Positions 1 through 18,489 of a DNA stretch of 64,000 bases are shown in pieces. Under the pieces are notes generated by a model. The model had not been told where the DNA came from. It saw only the letters and a program-made list of their open reading frames with translations, and did no database searches. Numbering within the stretch: the stretch's first letter is position 1; every line of letters begins with the position of its first letter. This DNA comes from Syngnathus acus (lineage: Eukaryota > Chordata > Actinopteri > Syngnathiformes > Syngnathidae): positions 6,075,956-6,139,955 of the forward strand of contig NC_051095.1 of NCBI RefSeq assembly GCF_901709675.1, in the 5' to 3' direction. The position numbers and the translations under genes are program-made.

Positions 1-3000
1 CATTCATGACTTCTGACGCACAGATCAACCTGAACTACAGATGCCAATACAAGCAGTCAGTTATCTGCCAAACAGGTGCTAACGTCGCTCCCGAGCGCTC
101 CTTTTGGACGGCTCCCGCATTTGCTTATACCCCCTTTCTCTGCAGCCAAGCGCGGCGGAGAGCGTCCACAGCTGCCACCATTGGTGGGCCAACCTGGTAG
201 GTGTCCAGCACTGGCGCCGTCCGTCTTGCACTGTCTTGCGTAACGCCGTCTTATGTCTGGCTCGCAGACTGGACTGAAAAATGCGGCTGGTGGCTGGACC
301 ACCCCTCCAGCGTCTTCTGCTACCTGATCATCCCACAGCCCACCAAGACCTGGCAGAAGGCGCAAGACCACTGCCAAGCCCACCAAGGGAACCTGGTCAG
401 CATCGCCGACTCGCACGAGCAGGACTTTGTACACGGTAGGCGGCCGTGAATTAAAATATTGGCCATGAACAAGTTCTGTTTATTTTGCACATATTTAAAA
501 CACGTAAATAGGAAAATAAAGCACTTTAAAGTGCCATATCTAAGTCACCCAAAATGAAAAAAAACAACAAAGAATGCTGGAGTAGGAGGAAGCAGAGCTT
601 TTTAGATTCCCACCCTAATCCATTCAACAAATAATTCAACATACAAATCAATAAAACAGAAGTAGACACACTTTCAGATTCCTTTTTGCCTGTGTGTAGT
701 CACTTTGTCTTTTTTCTCATGCATGTTAAGAGACCAGATTTGATACACTTTTTTGAGCAGTTTTTAAGTGCGCTCGTTTTCTCGACCATTGCACAATTTC
801 ACCCCACAAACAGTTATACACATTTGTATGGTTGTTCAGCAGACTTTTCCACGCCTAATATTCAGTTTCCGTCTCAGGTGATAGCCACCCTGCCTGCCTT
901 TCCATAAAAAACAAAAAACAAAAAAAGTGTCTCCCGCTTGGAAGAAGGTCACCATATCTTGCTGTGTACATCATAATTTGAGCTGTCTTGTGTTTGATCA
1001 AGATCCCTGAGTGACAAAAGTTTTGTCTGGTATTATAAAAGTGCGTTTGTATTCTCCTTGTTATTTTCCTTATTGCTTGACTTATTCGGTGTTACCCCAT
1101 ATTCCCCACACAGTAGTTCAGATATGGCAATCTGAGTAGATGCTTCCGAATTGCCTTTGACATTTTTGTTTTTACATGATTTCCAGCAGATTTTTATTGT
1201 CAACAGTCACACCCAGGAGTTTTATGTCAGAAGCTCTTTCCATCATAAGATTGTCACTTTTCCCTTCCAAATGAGGTTCGATATGTATACTTTGCAAATC
1301 ATGCGAATTGTGTATCACTCAAATTGTGGTTGTTTCCATAAGCTGCTGTCAATTGTCCACAGCGCAATAGATGTTTGTATCATGAGCAAAACAAAATGCA
1401 TTTACCGTAATTTTCGGACTATAAGTCGCACCGGAGTATAAGTCGCACCAGCCATAAAATGCCCAAAAAGTGAAAAAAATCCATATATGTATATAAATGG
1501 CTCCTGAGTATAAGTCGCCCCCCCACCCAAACTATGAAAAAAACCCGCGACTTATAGTCAGAAAATTACGGTAATTGTTTTTGATGCATTACTGCACGAT
1601 GATCGTGTTTAGGAGCAAGGACAGCCGACCCTTGAGGTTCTCCACATGTTATGGGCAAAAGGTCTGATCTCCAATTTTTACAAATTGCTGCCTGTTGATT
1701 AAGTCGCTCCTCACCCAGTCCACTCTGATGCCATGATTTATTGTGTCGAATGCTTTCTTTAGATCTGTGAAAATACCCATCACCTTTTTTTTGTGTGTGA
1801 CGCTCTCGATAGGATCCATTAGTGCCATTGATGTTGCTCTGACCCCCACGAATCCATATTCACTTTTTTCTTTTCTTTATTGAACAAAGAGTTTTTCTGT
1901 GAAACCTTTTCAAGGATCTCGGAGAACTGAAAGAGCAGAGAGAGAGAATGGCGTGTAATTAGTCTATTTCTACAGTGGTAGTAGTAGCTATTTTCATATC
2001 CTTTGGAAATCTACCAGATGTAAGACATAATGCGTATGTGAGTCAGTGGTTGTACAATTTCATCAAGAACTTTTGTTGATGCTACACATATCAATATCAT
2101 TGTCATCAGTTGAGGTTTTACTTCTACACCAAGAAATATATGGATTGAGCAGCCGAGTCTGTCTGGCAGGTCCCGCATTGACCAAAAAACCCAAACAAAA
2201 AAACAACTATTCATTGACCACCACTTTCATATTGTGTATCGATCGCTCGATTTCAATACAATAAGCCGGGTACTTTGTGTTTTTGTTTTTAGCTCCAGTG
2301 TTTAATACCTTCCGTCCACATCCCCTTTGTATTAATTTATATATCTCTTTACAGGACAGGTTTGATGGTACAGTAATCCCTCGTTTACCGCGGATAAATT
2401 GGTTTCAAGACCACCCGCAAAGTAGTGTCACCCTTTTTTTTTTTTTTTAAACATACATTGTTTGTGTATCAATAAGTGGATATGAAACCATATAAGTGCA
2501 TATGTTATCATTAGAACATGAAATAATAGTTCAAGCGTAGTATACCGCACTGTTATTGCTGGCTTGGTGTTGATACTACTTCTCGTCATCTTGGCTAACA
2601 TCCCCCTATTCTTCTTGCATGTTCTCTTTTGATCCACAGTTCTCTTCAAGAGTCAGGCACAAGCGTCCTCTCTGTGGTTGGGCGCCGATGTCTCACTTGA
2701 TGACGATGACGGCAAATGGACTGACCGATCCTCGTTCACGTTCAAGCGCCAATGTGAAGGTCGGTCGGAGACGGTTGTCTGCTGCATTTTGGAGGAACGG
2801 AGGAGCACTGAGATCTTGTCTCCCTCCCTCCAGGTGACGCCAAAGGGGGGTATTGTCTTTCCTTGCTCACTGGCAGCGGCGACTGGAAGTACGACCCGTG
2901 CGGCAACGAGAGAGGCTACGTCTGCAAGAAAAGAGGAAAAGGTAAGTGAGGCATGACGCCCCACCGACCGTTATCGCCCCTTGACGTCCGTCTGTGCCTT

Positions 3001-6000
3001 AATGTCTGTCTTTTCGTTTTCTCTTGCAGGAGTGAAAGAATCTTCCCCGACTCTTGTCGGTAAGTCAGACTGAGCGTCAAAAAAAAAAGATCCTGGAGTC
3101 ACACCATGCCAACCAACAAATTCTGTGCAGTTTTTTGTTCATTTTTGTGAAGTATTCAGCCACGTGTTGAATGTTTTTTGCATCGTCTTAACTTGCACAG
3201 CGCCACTTTGTATGCGGCCGCGGTTGTTTCTCAAGCGTGAAGGTGAATTTTCCGGAGTCATTTAAAGAAAATGCACTGGGCTGAGCTTAACCTAGTCGAG
3301 TGATCTTCCAATTTGCCCGACCTGAGAAAATGACCCTTTGCTCAAAAGTGGGCTGCAGGGCAAAACAGGAGTGTGCTCTGATCTGGCCGCCTGTTCCCCA
3401 AATTGTGCCCTCAGACGGCAAGTGTGATCCCGGGTGGGTCGAGCGGGACTCCAGCTGCTACAAGAAGGAGGTGAAGCCCAACGGTTGGCTGGGGGCCTGG
3501 CACCACTGCGTCTGGCTGGGCGGCAACCTGGTCTCGATCACCTCCTCGATCGAGGAAGACTTTGTGAAGACGACCATGGACAAGGACACCCCCTTCTGGC
3601 TGGGACTCTCCAACCAGGTGAGATGGAAGCGGCAGTGGACTCTGGAGAAACAACTGGGACTGTTGTTGTTTTTCCCCGCAGAAATGCGACGACTCCTGGT
3701 GTCGCTTTGAAGGCGGGAGCCAGAAGCTGGCCTGGTCTGATGGCCAGACAACAACACACACCAACTGGGCCCCAAAAGAACTCGAAAGGTAAGACCTCAC
3801 AACTCTGCATGCTGTTGTCAGGCGGAGGTTCTGGAACCAATTTTGAAGACGGACACTTTTGGAGGAAAACAAAACAGGAAAATAATTTTTCTCCCGACAG
3901 CGCCGACGTTGCGTCCTGCGCCTACGTCAACCAAGGGGGAATAGGAGAGCCTGGGAAGTGGCGCTCTGGCTCCTGTCATTCCTCGTTGGCCTACATGTGC
4001 AAACGGCCGCAGAGTAAGCCTGCACGTCCGTGCTCACGTTGCCAATGAAAGAAGCAAACGGGTCTTTTTTTGTGCAGGCTGCCCAGAGGGACAGACGTGT
4101 TCCCCCAAACATGGTCCTGCTGTAGTGAAGAGTGAGTTGCAGCACGCTTATTTGCACTTTGGCCGTCTTGTCACGGTAACGTTTTTCTTTACGGGCCCAG
4201 CTGCCTACTGCGACGACAACACCTTCCACTATGACGATTATTGTTACCGTTACGAGAAGACGCATGAAAATTATGACAATGCTGAGAAGTTCTGTCAAGC
4301 CCGGGGAGGCCACCTGGCTAGCGTCCACTCTAAGCAAGAGGCCCAATTTGTGTATGGTGAGCACCAAGAGGAACCGCCGCACTCGTCATTTGCCTGAAGC
4401 TCTTCTTGCCCTGAAACTCTTCTTGTCCTTCCTTCCTTTCCTCAAGATCACTCGCAGACCCAACAATCTGCTTTGGTGGGACTCAAGAATACGACGGGCG
4501 ACGACTACGAGTGGAGTGACGGAACAACCTTTGTAAGTGAATTGCCTATTTTTCAAAAGCTGCGCTGGGAAAGTCCAAATTTGAGCAGCATAAAAAAAAG
4601 GGGAGAAATGCCGCTCAACGATTGGATTGTTTTGGAGGGGAAATGGGCAAAACGTGGGCGCGAGTGAGCCGAGGAAGGGCGTTGGGAGTCCAATACACGA
4701 GTGTCGTCCGCAGGAGTACAAACAATGGGAAAAAGGCACCTCGGGGGACTGTGCGTTCCCAAATTCTGTTGGGGAGTTGAGTGGCTGTCAGTGCTCAACG
4801 GCGCGGCCATTCTTCTGCAAACAGGTGCAAACGTCGCTCCCGAGCGCTCCTTTTTGGACGCATCCATCGCATTTGCTGATATTTGCCCACCCCCCTTCCT
4901 TGCAGCCAAGCACGGAGGGACTCGACGGCTGGCATCATCAGTCAGCCTAGTCAGTAGGTGTCCCGCACTGCCGCTGTCTTATGCCGCACTGCCGCTGTCT
5001 TATGCCGTCTTACGCCGTCTGGCTCGCAGGCTGGACTGACAAATGCGGCTGGTGGCTGGACAACCCCACCAACGACTTCTGCTACCAGATGATCAGCCAG
5101 CCCACCAAGACCTGGCAGAAGGCGCAAGACGACTGCAAACGCCTCGAAGGGGACCTGCTCAGCATCACCGACACCGATGAGCAGGCCTTCATAAAGGGTA
5201 GGCTGGCCGGTAATTTGCGTATGACTCGAGAAAGAAACTTTGATTTTTTTCCCTACTTCACCTTCCTTTCCAACTCGAAACGTGATCAAGCTGAGATATG
5301 GCCAGCTTTGCTTGGTTGTTTTTTGGCTTCCCTCTTTGTTGCAGTATTGTTAGCACTTTGTCATGGCTGTGCCACACCTGTCAAGTTGTAGTCAAGTGTG
5401 AGTTGTTTTGGAATCGTGCATGTTCTCCTTGGGATCCAAAGGTATCGCCAAGGTTCTGATGGGTGATGACGCCTCCCTGTGGTTGGGCGCCAACGGAGGC
5501 ATCGAGGGTGACGGCGGCAAGTGGGCTGACGGATCCCCCTTCTCTTACCTCCACTCGAGTGCAGGTCGGGCTGAGGCGGTTGTCAGCTGCACTTTGGAGG
5601 AACGGATGAGCGCTCAGATCTTGTCTCTCCCCCCCCCCCCCCCCCCCCCGAACCCCCTCCCTCCCTCCAGGTGACGCCGACGGGGGGAAATGTCTTTCCT
5701 TGCTCACCGGCAGCAGTGACTGGGAGCGTGACAAGTGCGACAACATGAAAGGCTACGTCTGCAAGAAAAGAGGAAAAGGTAAGTGAGATGTGACGCCCCA
5801 CGGTGGGTGGACCTTCATCACACGTTCTGGTTCCCGCTTCTAGGAAAGACGGCAAAACCCCAGCTGCTACATGACGGTAAGTCGCCTTCACCGTCTCTGT
5901 AAAAAAAAGACGCAGAGAAGTCAACGGTTATGCTCTCTCACTCTCAGGCTACAAGGAGAGCTTTTTCTGCCAAGACGATTGGAAAGTCCTTAAATGTTCC

Positions 6001-8377
6001 GATGAAAGAGTCATCCGCGTACAGTCGGCTTTCCATGGACGGAGGCGTAGCAACGTCTGTCCGAGTGGCGGCGCCGGATCACAGGGTAAGAATCCTCATT
6101 GGCATTGTTGATTTTAGCTCGCTGTCCTGGAGCCGTTTCTGTCGCGAGGTGTCACACGCAGTCCAGTAACTCATTTGTAACCTATAATTCAATATCAATA
6201 TGCATGGACTTAGACGCTTTAAAGCGTCATTAACCATTGAAATTCCCTTTGTCCTGCAACCAGTTGAAGTCGGTATGTGAATGAATTGTGCATAAAAATG
6301 GCGCTGTGTTGTCATTTGCAGATCGCTGCAGGATGAAAGGGGCTCTCTCTCACTTTAGAGCATTGTGTGACAAATATCAGACTTGCCCCATTCAACTTAC
6401 GGGTATGGACCACTGCCCTGGTGTCTCCAAATACCTCCACATCGTCTACAGCTGTGAGGAGAAAGGTGGGCTTCACAAGGAAAGAATCCAACGGATCCCC
6501 AGAAAGCGCGTCGGCTAGTGACGGACAGCTGGCCAGACGTGAGAGTGAATGAGCGAGCGTTCCTTCCACTTTTTTGTCTTTCCTCAGTGTGTCTTGACAG
6601 TCTGGGCATCGCTGACGGGAAAATCCCAGACTCCTCCTTTTCAGACTCTTCCTCCGCGATCAATGGCAAACCTCACAAAGCGCGTCTGGGGGGCAGCGGT
6701 TGCTGGGAACCGTCCAAAATGTGTATGTAAAAAAACAACACAGCTCTCCGTCGTAGTTGTTGGTAGTTTGGTATCCTGAGCAATGCAATGGAATGGATGG
6801 ATCCGCCCTCAGTCGGCAGCTGGATCCAGGTGAACCTCGGTCAGCGCTTCAAGGTGACGGGCATTGTGACCCAGGGGTGTACATACCAATTGGAAAGTTC
6901 CAACATATTTGAGTTGGAGTTCAGTACTAACGGAGAGACTTGGTATCGCCACCCAGAGCAGGTGAGCGAGCGGTAGCCGACTCCAACTTTGTCATCCAGG
7001 CTGTTGTCATTCATTACAAACGCGCGTGTGTTTTGTTTCCAGCTTGCTGTGGGGACGTACATGCTAACCAGGTTCGTGTTCGCCCAGTACGTCCGCCTCC
7101 TGCCAAGGTTTTTTGGCCTTCGCTTTGACGTCTTAGGGTGCACGCCTGACGACGCCTCTCGCGGTGAGTACGGACGTTCGGAGTGCAGTGGAAAACCAGC
7201 AAGAAACAGCCTTTGATTGGCCCTTCTGACCCGCAGACATCTTATGCAGCAGCACAGCCACCAGCCTCGGCGTGGACGGTTCAATGACGTGAGTCAAACC
7301 CGCCATCAATTTTTCTTGCGGAAAAGCCTCCTCGTAACTCAAGGTCTCCCGCAGGGTCCGGTGCCCGCCGGGCTGCGCCCAAACCTACACGGTCTACGGA
7401 ACACAGATCTACAAACAAGTATGTTAATTAGTGCACGACCTGCCAGCAGAGTTCTTCTTCTTTGTTTGAGATGTTCTCTGAGTGCAGGAGTCAAACATCT
7501 GCGCTGCTGCCATTCACTCGGGCGTCATTGAGAACGCGATTGGAGGAATTGTGTCTTTGCTGAAGAGAGACCCACAGAAGGCCTACAACGGCTCCGCCAG
7601 GAACGGGATCACCTCGAGGTTGGCTCTCACTGCAGCGTCTATTTGAAGACGCCCGGCTCATTCTCACTTTACTGTCTGCAGTGTTGGTGACGGTTTGGCT
7701 CAATCTCCGTCTTACACTTTTGGAGACCAGGGTGAGTAGGCTGTCTAGAATAGAAAGCATACTTCATCACGTGACGCCATCTTGCGCGCAGAGCCGAGAT
7801 GCTTGGGACCTGAATGGGAGGAGTTTGCGGACTTTTGCTACAAACGTTTTGATGAGAGAAAGACGTGGTACGGCGCTCGACAAAACTGCTCCTGTCTGAA
7901 GGCCAAGCTGGTGTCAATCCGCTCCAAGGTTGAGCGGGATTGGCTGCAAGACCTCCTGACATCAGGTGCGCGCTCGCCAAGCGTCGCAACTGCTTGATCG
8001 CTGCCATATCTGGAAAGCAAATGAGAGCACTCTTGCTGTTTGCAGCCCCCGGCGAAACGTGGATCGGACTGAACGCCCCGGTGTTTCCCGGCGAATTCGT
8101 GTGGTCGGACCACCAGAAGGTGACCTTAACCAACTGGGCTCCGGAAGAACTTGGCGACAGGTTGGAGAATTGCGTGGCCGCCTTGAGCCAGGTGGGTGCG
8201 GAAAAGATTGACCCGCTCGTCGGAGACGAGGTTTTTTTGCATTAAAATCAATCTCACTTGGACTTTCAGTCTGGCAAATGGAAGATGATGTCGTGCGCGC
8301 AACTCAACGGCTACATGTGTAAGATGCCCATGGAGCGTTATGCGCTGGATAAAGGCGGCAATACAAGTGGCGAGTAA
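1..8377 (+). CDS. Multi-lectin secreted protein, copy 1 (5' partial, frameshifted)
   Basis: This is the 3' part of a gene whose start lies before the window. Exons read: 1-75, 146-196, 268-435, 2640-2759, 2834-2941, 3030-3059, 3415-3617, 3682-3788, 3901-4013, 4078-4131, 4201-4356, 4447-4532, 4714-4824, 4906-4953, 5030-5197, 5442-5564, 5671-5778, 5844-5876, 5948-6085, 6322-6465, 6588-6720, 6781-6961, 7043-7163, 7237-7288, 7355-7418, 7488-7618, 7682-7731, 7792-7965, 8046-8191 and 8270-8377 (TAA). They encode the end of one CTLD, four complete CTLDs, then SUEL lectin, F5/8C, LCCL and a last CTLD. No membrane segment follows, so a secreted product is inferred. Exon 4714-4824 has three A where copy 2 has four (near 4820), which breaks the phase-1 junction to the next exon. 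This is either a real pseudogenising lesion or a homopolymer sequencing error; most indels between the copies lie in homopolymers. Lectin fold assignments come from Cys/Trp patterns (for example the WLG and C-terminal GYVCK-like motifs). Ligands are unknown. Confidence 0.8.
1403..1573. mobile_element. MITE with terminal inverted repeats
   Basis: The element begins taccgtaattttcgg and ends with the complement (ccgaaaattacggta-like, with one mismatch). Internal 'tataagtcgc' motifs appear on both strands, giving a near-palindromic element of about 170 bp. This is a widespread fish MITE type. It lies in the long intron between the two halves of CTLD C. Confidence 0.8.
1620..1935 (-). mobile_element. 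LINE reverse transcriptase fragment
   Basis: The minus strand encodes a degraded reverse-transcriptase segment with a DLKKAFDTINH motif followed by a WVRSDLINRQQFV-like stretch, both typical of non-LTR retrotransposons. It is a short relic without a complete ORF, sitting in a lectin-gene intron. It is duplicated at about 24,763-25,078. Confidence 0.75.
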
Positions 8378-8384
8378 TCATACG

Positions 8385-8990
8385 AATGCAATTGACCTTG
8401 CATGATCGTTCTGTTTGGTTTACCATGCATTTTGATTGACTGATTGATGCATTATTATGACTGATTTACCATGCATTAGTCTTTTGTTAGATTTACCAAG
8501 CGTTATGATTCTGTTTACTTCTTCTTCTTCTTCTTGACTTAACATGTGATATGATGATTTACCATGCATTATTATTCCTTTGTCCAATTTACCATGTTGT
8601 TATTCTCTTAGATTTACCGTGCATTTTCATCATTGATTTCTTCTATTTCATTTTACTTATTGTTAGATTTACCATGCATCATGATTATGCCATCTGATGA
8701 TTTACCATGCATTATTATTCCTTTGTCCAATTTACCATGTTGTTATTCTCTTAGATTTACCGTGCATTTTCATCATTGATTTCTTATTTCATTTACTTAT
8801 TGTTAAATTTACCATGCATTATGATTATGCCATCTGATGATTTACCATGCATTATTGTCCAATCTACCATGTTATTATTCTTAGATTTACCATGCATTTT
8901 CATCATTGATTTCTTATATTTCATTTACTTATTGTTAAATTTACCATGCATTATTATTATACCATCTGTTGTTTTACCTTGTTTAATTGA
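8385..8990. repeat. AT-rich minisatellite 3' of lectin copy 1
   Basis: A complex tandem repeat built on 'atttaccatgcatta' with a higher-order period of roughly 120-140 bp. It starts just after the lectin stop codon and probably forms the 3' UTR. AATAAA signals follow at about 9,001. Copy 2 (31,525-32,115) differs here by several whole-motif indels, unlike the near-identical gene body. Confidence 0.85.
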
Positions 8991-9244
8991 CCAAAAAAAT
9001 AATAAAATAATAAAGACAATCGGTGTGTCACCTGGTTAACTCATTTAATAGTTTACTGGTTTGGACAGGGCAATTTTATAATCTGGTCAATATGATAACT
9101 AATTTATTACGCCCGAGGTAGGAGTATTAGTCAGACTTCCTCATGACGCCATTTGGGTGCATTTTGTATTGCTCTTTGGAATCATTTTGAAAAAAATGAT
9201 TGTATACTGCTTTGTAACAACTTTGATATTGCTATTCACGTAAT

Positions 9245-9450
9245 CAAATCCATCCATTGTCCTGAAGCGCTTATCCTCACGAGGGTCACGGGCAGTCTTG
9301 TCTGTCACCATTAAAAAAACTAAACAAAAAAAACAATTAGGAGCGGCCATTCCGCCTCTCATGAGTGTGTTAGGAACGTGGGAGGAAACCCACGCAGGGA
9401 AGGGGTGAAAACATGCAAAGCCCACACTAGATGGCCGGCGATGGCATTGA
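9245..9450. repeat. Dispersed teleost repeat fragment
   Basis: Contains 'atccatccattgtcctgaag' plus 'gcgcttatcctcac', followed by a segment with 'gaggaaacccacgcaggga', 'aacatgcaaa' and 'attgaaccctgcgcc'. These phrases are typical of a very common fish interspersed repeat. The element class is not resolved. Confidence 0.55.
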
Positions 9451-9559
9451 ACCCTGCGCCTAATATAGTATTGCGCAAATGAAGCATTCACCGACAGCTT
9501 CTCCAAAGGCCACCGCACTAGTGTAGCGTAAAAAAGAAAGACGCAAAAAAAGTCATTTC

Positions 9560-10335
9560 ATGCAAACATCAGGCGAGCAGGGGCTCCACCAGCCATCATG
9601 CGCACATTCTACCGTGGCACCACTGAGAGCGTCCTCTCCAGTTGTATCGCTGTGTGGGGTGGTAGCTGCACTGAATACAACATGAAGGCCCTGCAGCGCA
9701 TAGTGAACACAGCTGGGAGGATTAGATGGTGCTTCACTCCCCTCCCTGAAGGACATTTACACCTCCCGTCTCACCCCCGAGGCGACCACGATTGTGTGTG
9801 ATGTGAGTCACCCCGCTCACACTTTGTTTGATCTGCTGCCCTCTGGGAAGAGGTACAGGAGCCTGCGCTCCCGCACCACCAGACTCACCAACAGCTTCGT
9901 ACTCCAGACTGTTAGGATCCTGAACTCTCTGCAGGGAGTCATGACTGTTCTTAATGAAACAGTTCAATATGATTGGGCTGTTCATTTCGGGCTCTCGGCC
10001 ACAATTCATGTTGAGAAGGCCATGGACACTCCTTGCAGTATCCTCTGATTTCAATGTAATTATTTGAGACCAATGGATAGACAGACAATTATTATTTATT
10101 TATTTATTTATTCATTCATCGCTCTTATATATTCATTGTATGTGCCTTCTTGTTTTTACGTTTTGTGTTGTTTTCTTGAATGTTTTGTTTGTCCGTGGAC
10201 CTATATAATATAATACATATATATATTTACTTTGTAATATGTCTTGTCACCGTGGGATAATGGGAAAAGAAATTCCGATCTCTTTGTGTGTCTTGGCATG
10301 TGAAGAAATTGACAATAAAGCAGACTTTGACTTTA
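9560..10335 (+). mobile_element. Truncated LINE 3' end
   Basis: Two frames encode the C-terminal part of a LINE polyprotein, including a [20 protein letters not shown] motif. A 3' tail then contains 'gtctttgtgtgtcttggca'-like and 'acaataaagcagactttgac' motifs. Related tails in reverse orientation lie at about 17,735-18,010 and 38,770-39,180. The duplication breakpoint falls inside this element: it continues here to about 10,335, but its duplicate stops at 33,214. Confidence 0.8.
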
Positions 10336-10671
10336 CTGCTACTTCTACTACTACTACTAATAATAACAATGTAAAATAATAATATCCATCTAATATTAAT
10401 AACAATAATAGTTATGATAATAATGGCATCCCTTAAAGTCGGTGTCATTATCCCATTTATCCATGTTTATCAGGGAGACTGTTTTCACAATTTGTACTTA
10501 TTTTGTTTATATAAGTTGTCGTAAAAGCAAAAACCTTTGGTTCTCACAAAACCCTCAATTGTCTAACATTACCGTCTTTCATCCCGCTTGTAGAATTCAA
10601 ACTACCTAGTCGTATTTAGAGAAATGTTCAAAAATGGTGGGCATCAAATCCAAATCAAAGGCAAAACAAAC

Positions 10672-11151
10672 TACCGTTTTCCCATGTATAATGCGCAAAA
10701 TTTAACTAATTTATTGTCCTAAAATCTGGGGTGCGCATTATACATGGGTACAATTTTTTTTTTTAAATCCGGATATCATACGGAGGCCGCCATTACAGAT
10801 GCACTTTCTTCTCTGCTGTTCACTTCAAACACGCTCCATACGAACACAATGCTCTCGTATCAGACGCTTGCTCGATCACCTGCTCGTTTGCTGTTACAAT
10901 GTACCCTACACAAATCCGAAACATTTCTTCACTATTGAGTTTGCTAGCCCATGCGCAGTGATACTGACCGGCAGAATAACATCCGGTTGTTCCCAAAGAT
11001 GATCTTTTTTCTGAAATAATTTTACGTTTACGGACTTAAGTAGGAGTCAAAATTTGGGTGCATATTATACAGGCTTTTTTCCAGCATCAACATGCCATTT
11101 TTAGGGTGCGTATTATACATGGGGGCGCATTATACATGGAAAAAAACGGTA
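10672..11151. mobile_element. MITE with 'gtataatgcgc' inverted ends
   Basis: Starts taccgttttcccatgtataa and ends with the inverted match (ttatacatgg followed by an A-run and cggta). Further internal 'gcgcattatacatggg' copies are present. It is about 480 bp, noncoding, and ends about 50 bp before the first recognisable sh3tc1 exon. Confidence 0.8.
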
Positions 11152-11199
11152 AGTGCTGCTTTTATGCTAACAGAATTAGCACCACGTTGTTGGCGACAG

Positions 11200-17075
<5,876 letters not shown>

Positions 17076-17095
17076 GTGCCGCCAGGCGACTGCTG

Positions 17096-17260
17096 TCTTT
17101 GAGTAATTCTGCACTACCGTCTGACGTTTCTGTGCACTAGTAGAACTACGTTTTGTTACTGGTGAGCTGAAACTTGTCGACAACTGTGTCCTGTTAGTTG
17201 TGCCAGTTAACCTTAGTAGTAGTGGTAGCAGCAATTGCACTGGCATAGCTATGATTCTTT
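17096..17260. repeat. Second copy of hAT-internal sequence
   Basis: The segment with 'gcactaccgtctgacgtttc' and 'aattgcactggcatagct' nearly repeats the interior of the transposon at about 15,140-15,270. It begins about 20 bp after the sh3tc1 stop codon. It is probably a relic of a related element. Confidence 0.75.
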
Positions 17261-17734
17261 TACTTTTTGTAGGGGTAGGGTGGAAATATGCCAAGGGTCT
17301 CTCTGAAAATACTCGAGTCAGTTAAAACCCACGCAAGCACGGGGAGAGCATGCAAACGGGAGAGCGGAAGAAATGAGACGTCTTGGGTACAGAAATAATC
17401 ATAACTCAGTTGCCACGCTCTTCCCATGAGACATTTGCTCCGACAAACGAGTGCAAATTGGTTGGAAAAATAGCCAAAAGAGCGCAATCCTTAATGACTT
17501 GCGTGATGAAGTAACTATAAGGATAAACGAGATGAATTTTCAAGTAATAAAGTGTCAGTTCTTGCACTGGGTTCCGCCAATCAGGTCTCCCCTTGTCCCT
17601 GTTCCTATCGCCTCCTTCCCCCAAGTGAGGAGTTGTACAGGTTGATGGCGTTTAGCAGTCTATTGGTCCCACGCTTGAGGAGGAGCAGGCTCCCACTGAA
17701 CAGGCTCCTCTGAATGATGCTAGCGTTATTAAAT

Positions 17735-18010
17735 CAAAGTCAAAGTCTGCTTTACTGTCAATTTCTTCACATGCCAAGACACACAAAGAAATTGAAATTA
17801 CGTTCCCACTATCCCACGGTGACAAGACATAGTACACAATATACATACAAGTAAACAACACAAAAAAATAAAAACAAGAAGGCACAAACAATGAATAAAT
17901 AAGAGTGATGAATAAATAATAAATAAATAACATAATAAATAAGAGGAGCAAAAATGGAGCAAGTGTGCAGACAGCAGACAGTCAGAATAGAGCGCAAACT
18001 AACAGCCTGG
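17735..18010 (-). mobile_element. LINE 3' tail, reverse orientation
   Basis: Reverse complement of the LINE tail seen at 10,100-10,335 (shared 'aaagtctgctttactgtcaa' and 'catgccaagacacacaaaga'). It is 5'-truncated and noncoding, and lies between the sh3tc1 3' end and the lectin copy 2 promoter. Confidence 0.8.
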
Positions 18011-18404
18011 AGTATATTTTTAATTTATGGCACATTTGTAAAACTGCTGTTATGTCTTGTCGAAAGCCAACCAACTTGATGCTTTACTAGCATTCCCTGA
18101 AGGGCTAACGCCTTAGTCAAGAAAGGTGAGTGTAATTGATTATTAGAATTCAAGAGTTTTTTATTCTCCATGTTTGAGCGTGCCAAACAAGGAATTTGAC
18201 GATTCGCTGGTTGTTTACTGTTGTTCAAGTGTAGAAATAAAGACCGTTTACAAATGTCAAAGAAATGAAAGCGTCCGTGTGCTTGCAGGCTTTGTGACGT
18301 GTGTGACGGTCACATAGCGCGTGGGCGCGGCCTGTCTTGGGGGTAGTCAAACAAGTCGTTTGAGCTTTCTTCATCCTTTGGCCGTTTTGACTTCATTCGC
18401 CTAC

Positions 18405-18489
18405 TTTCGGTGATTTTGTGAGTTTGCGGACGGTCTCTTCTACTTTCAGTGACTTCGTGAGTTTGCGGACGGTCTCTTCGCCACTAAAC
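18405..18489 (+). promoter_or_regulatory. Probable 5' UTR of lectin copy 2, with 39-bp duplication
   Basis: Immediately before the ATG at 18,490 a 39-bp stretch ('gagtttgcggacggtctctt' core) occurs twice in tandem. The region upstream (about 18,280-18,400) is comparatively GC-rich ('gcgtgggcgcggcctg'), and no TATA box is obvious. The transcription start is not determinable. Confidence 0.45.

Larger units (their letters stand above)
1..10085. repeat. Segmental duplication, left copy
   Basis: This block matches 23,141-33,214 at an offset of about 23,140 bp. It covers copy 1 of the lectin gene, its AT-rich 3' minisatellite and part of a LINE. The left border is outside the window. The right border is abrupt, inside the LINE tail just after a shared 'ggatagacagac' at about 10,074-10,085. 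Across about 200-8,040 I saw no substitution in the stretches I compared, only length differences in homopolymers and one TA-type repeat. Confidence 0.9.

Noticed and set aside
3434-4048. 204-codon plus-strand frame over the CTLD A' region
   Set aside because: Off-frame reading of lectin exons and introns; the correct frame is given by the Cys/Trp pattern and exon phases.
9794-10048. Frame with [20 protein letters not shown]
   Set aside because: C-terminal LINE relic found several times in the window; transposon-derived.
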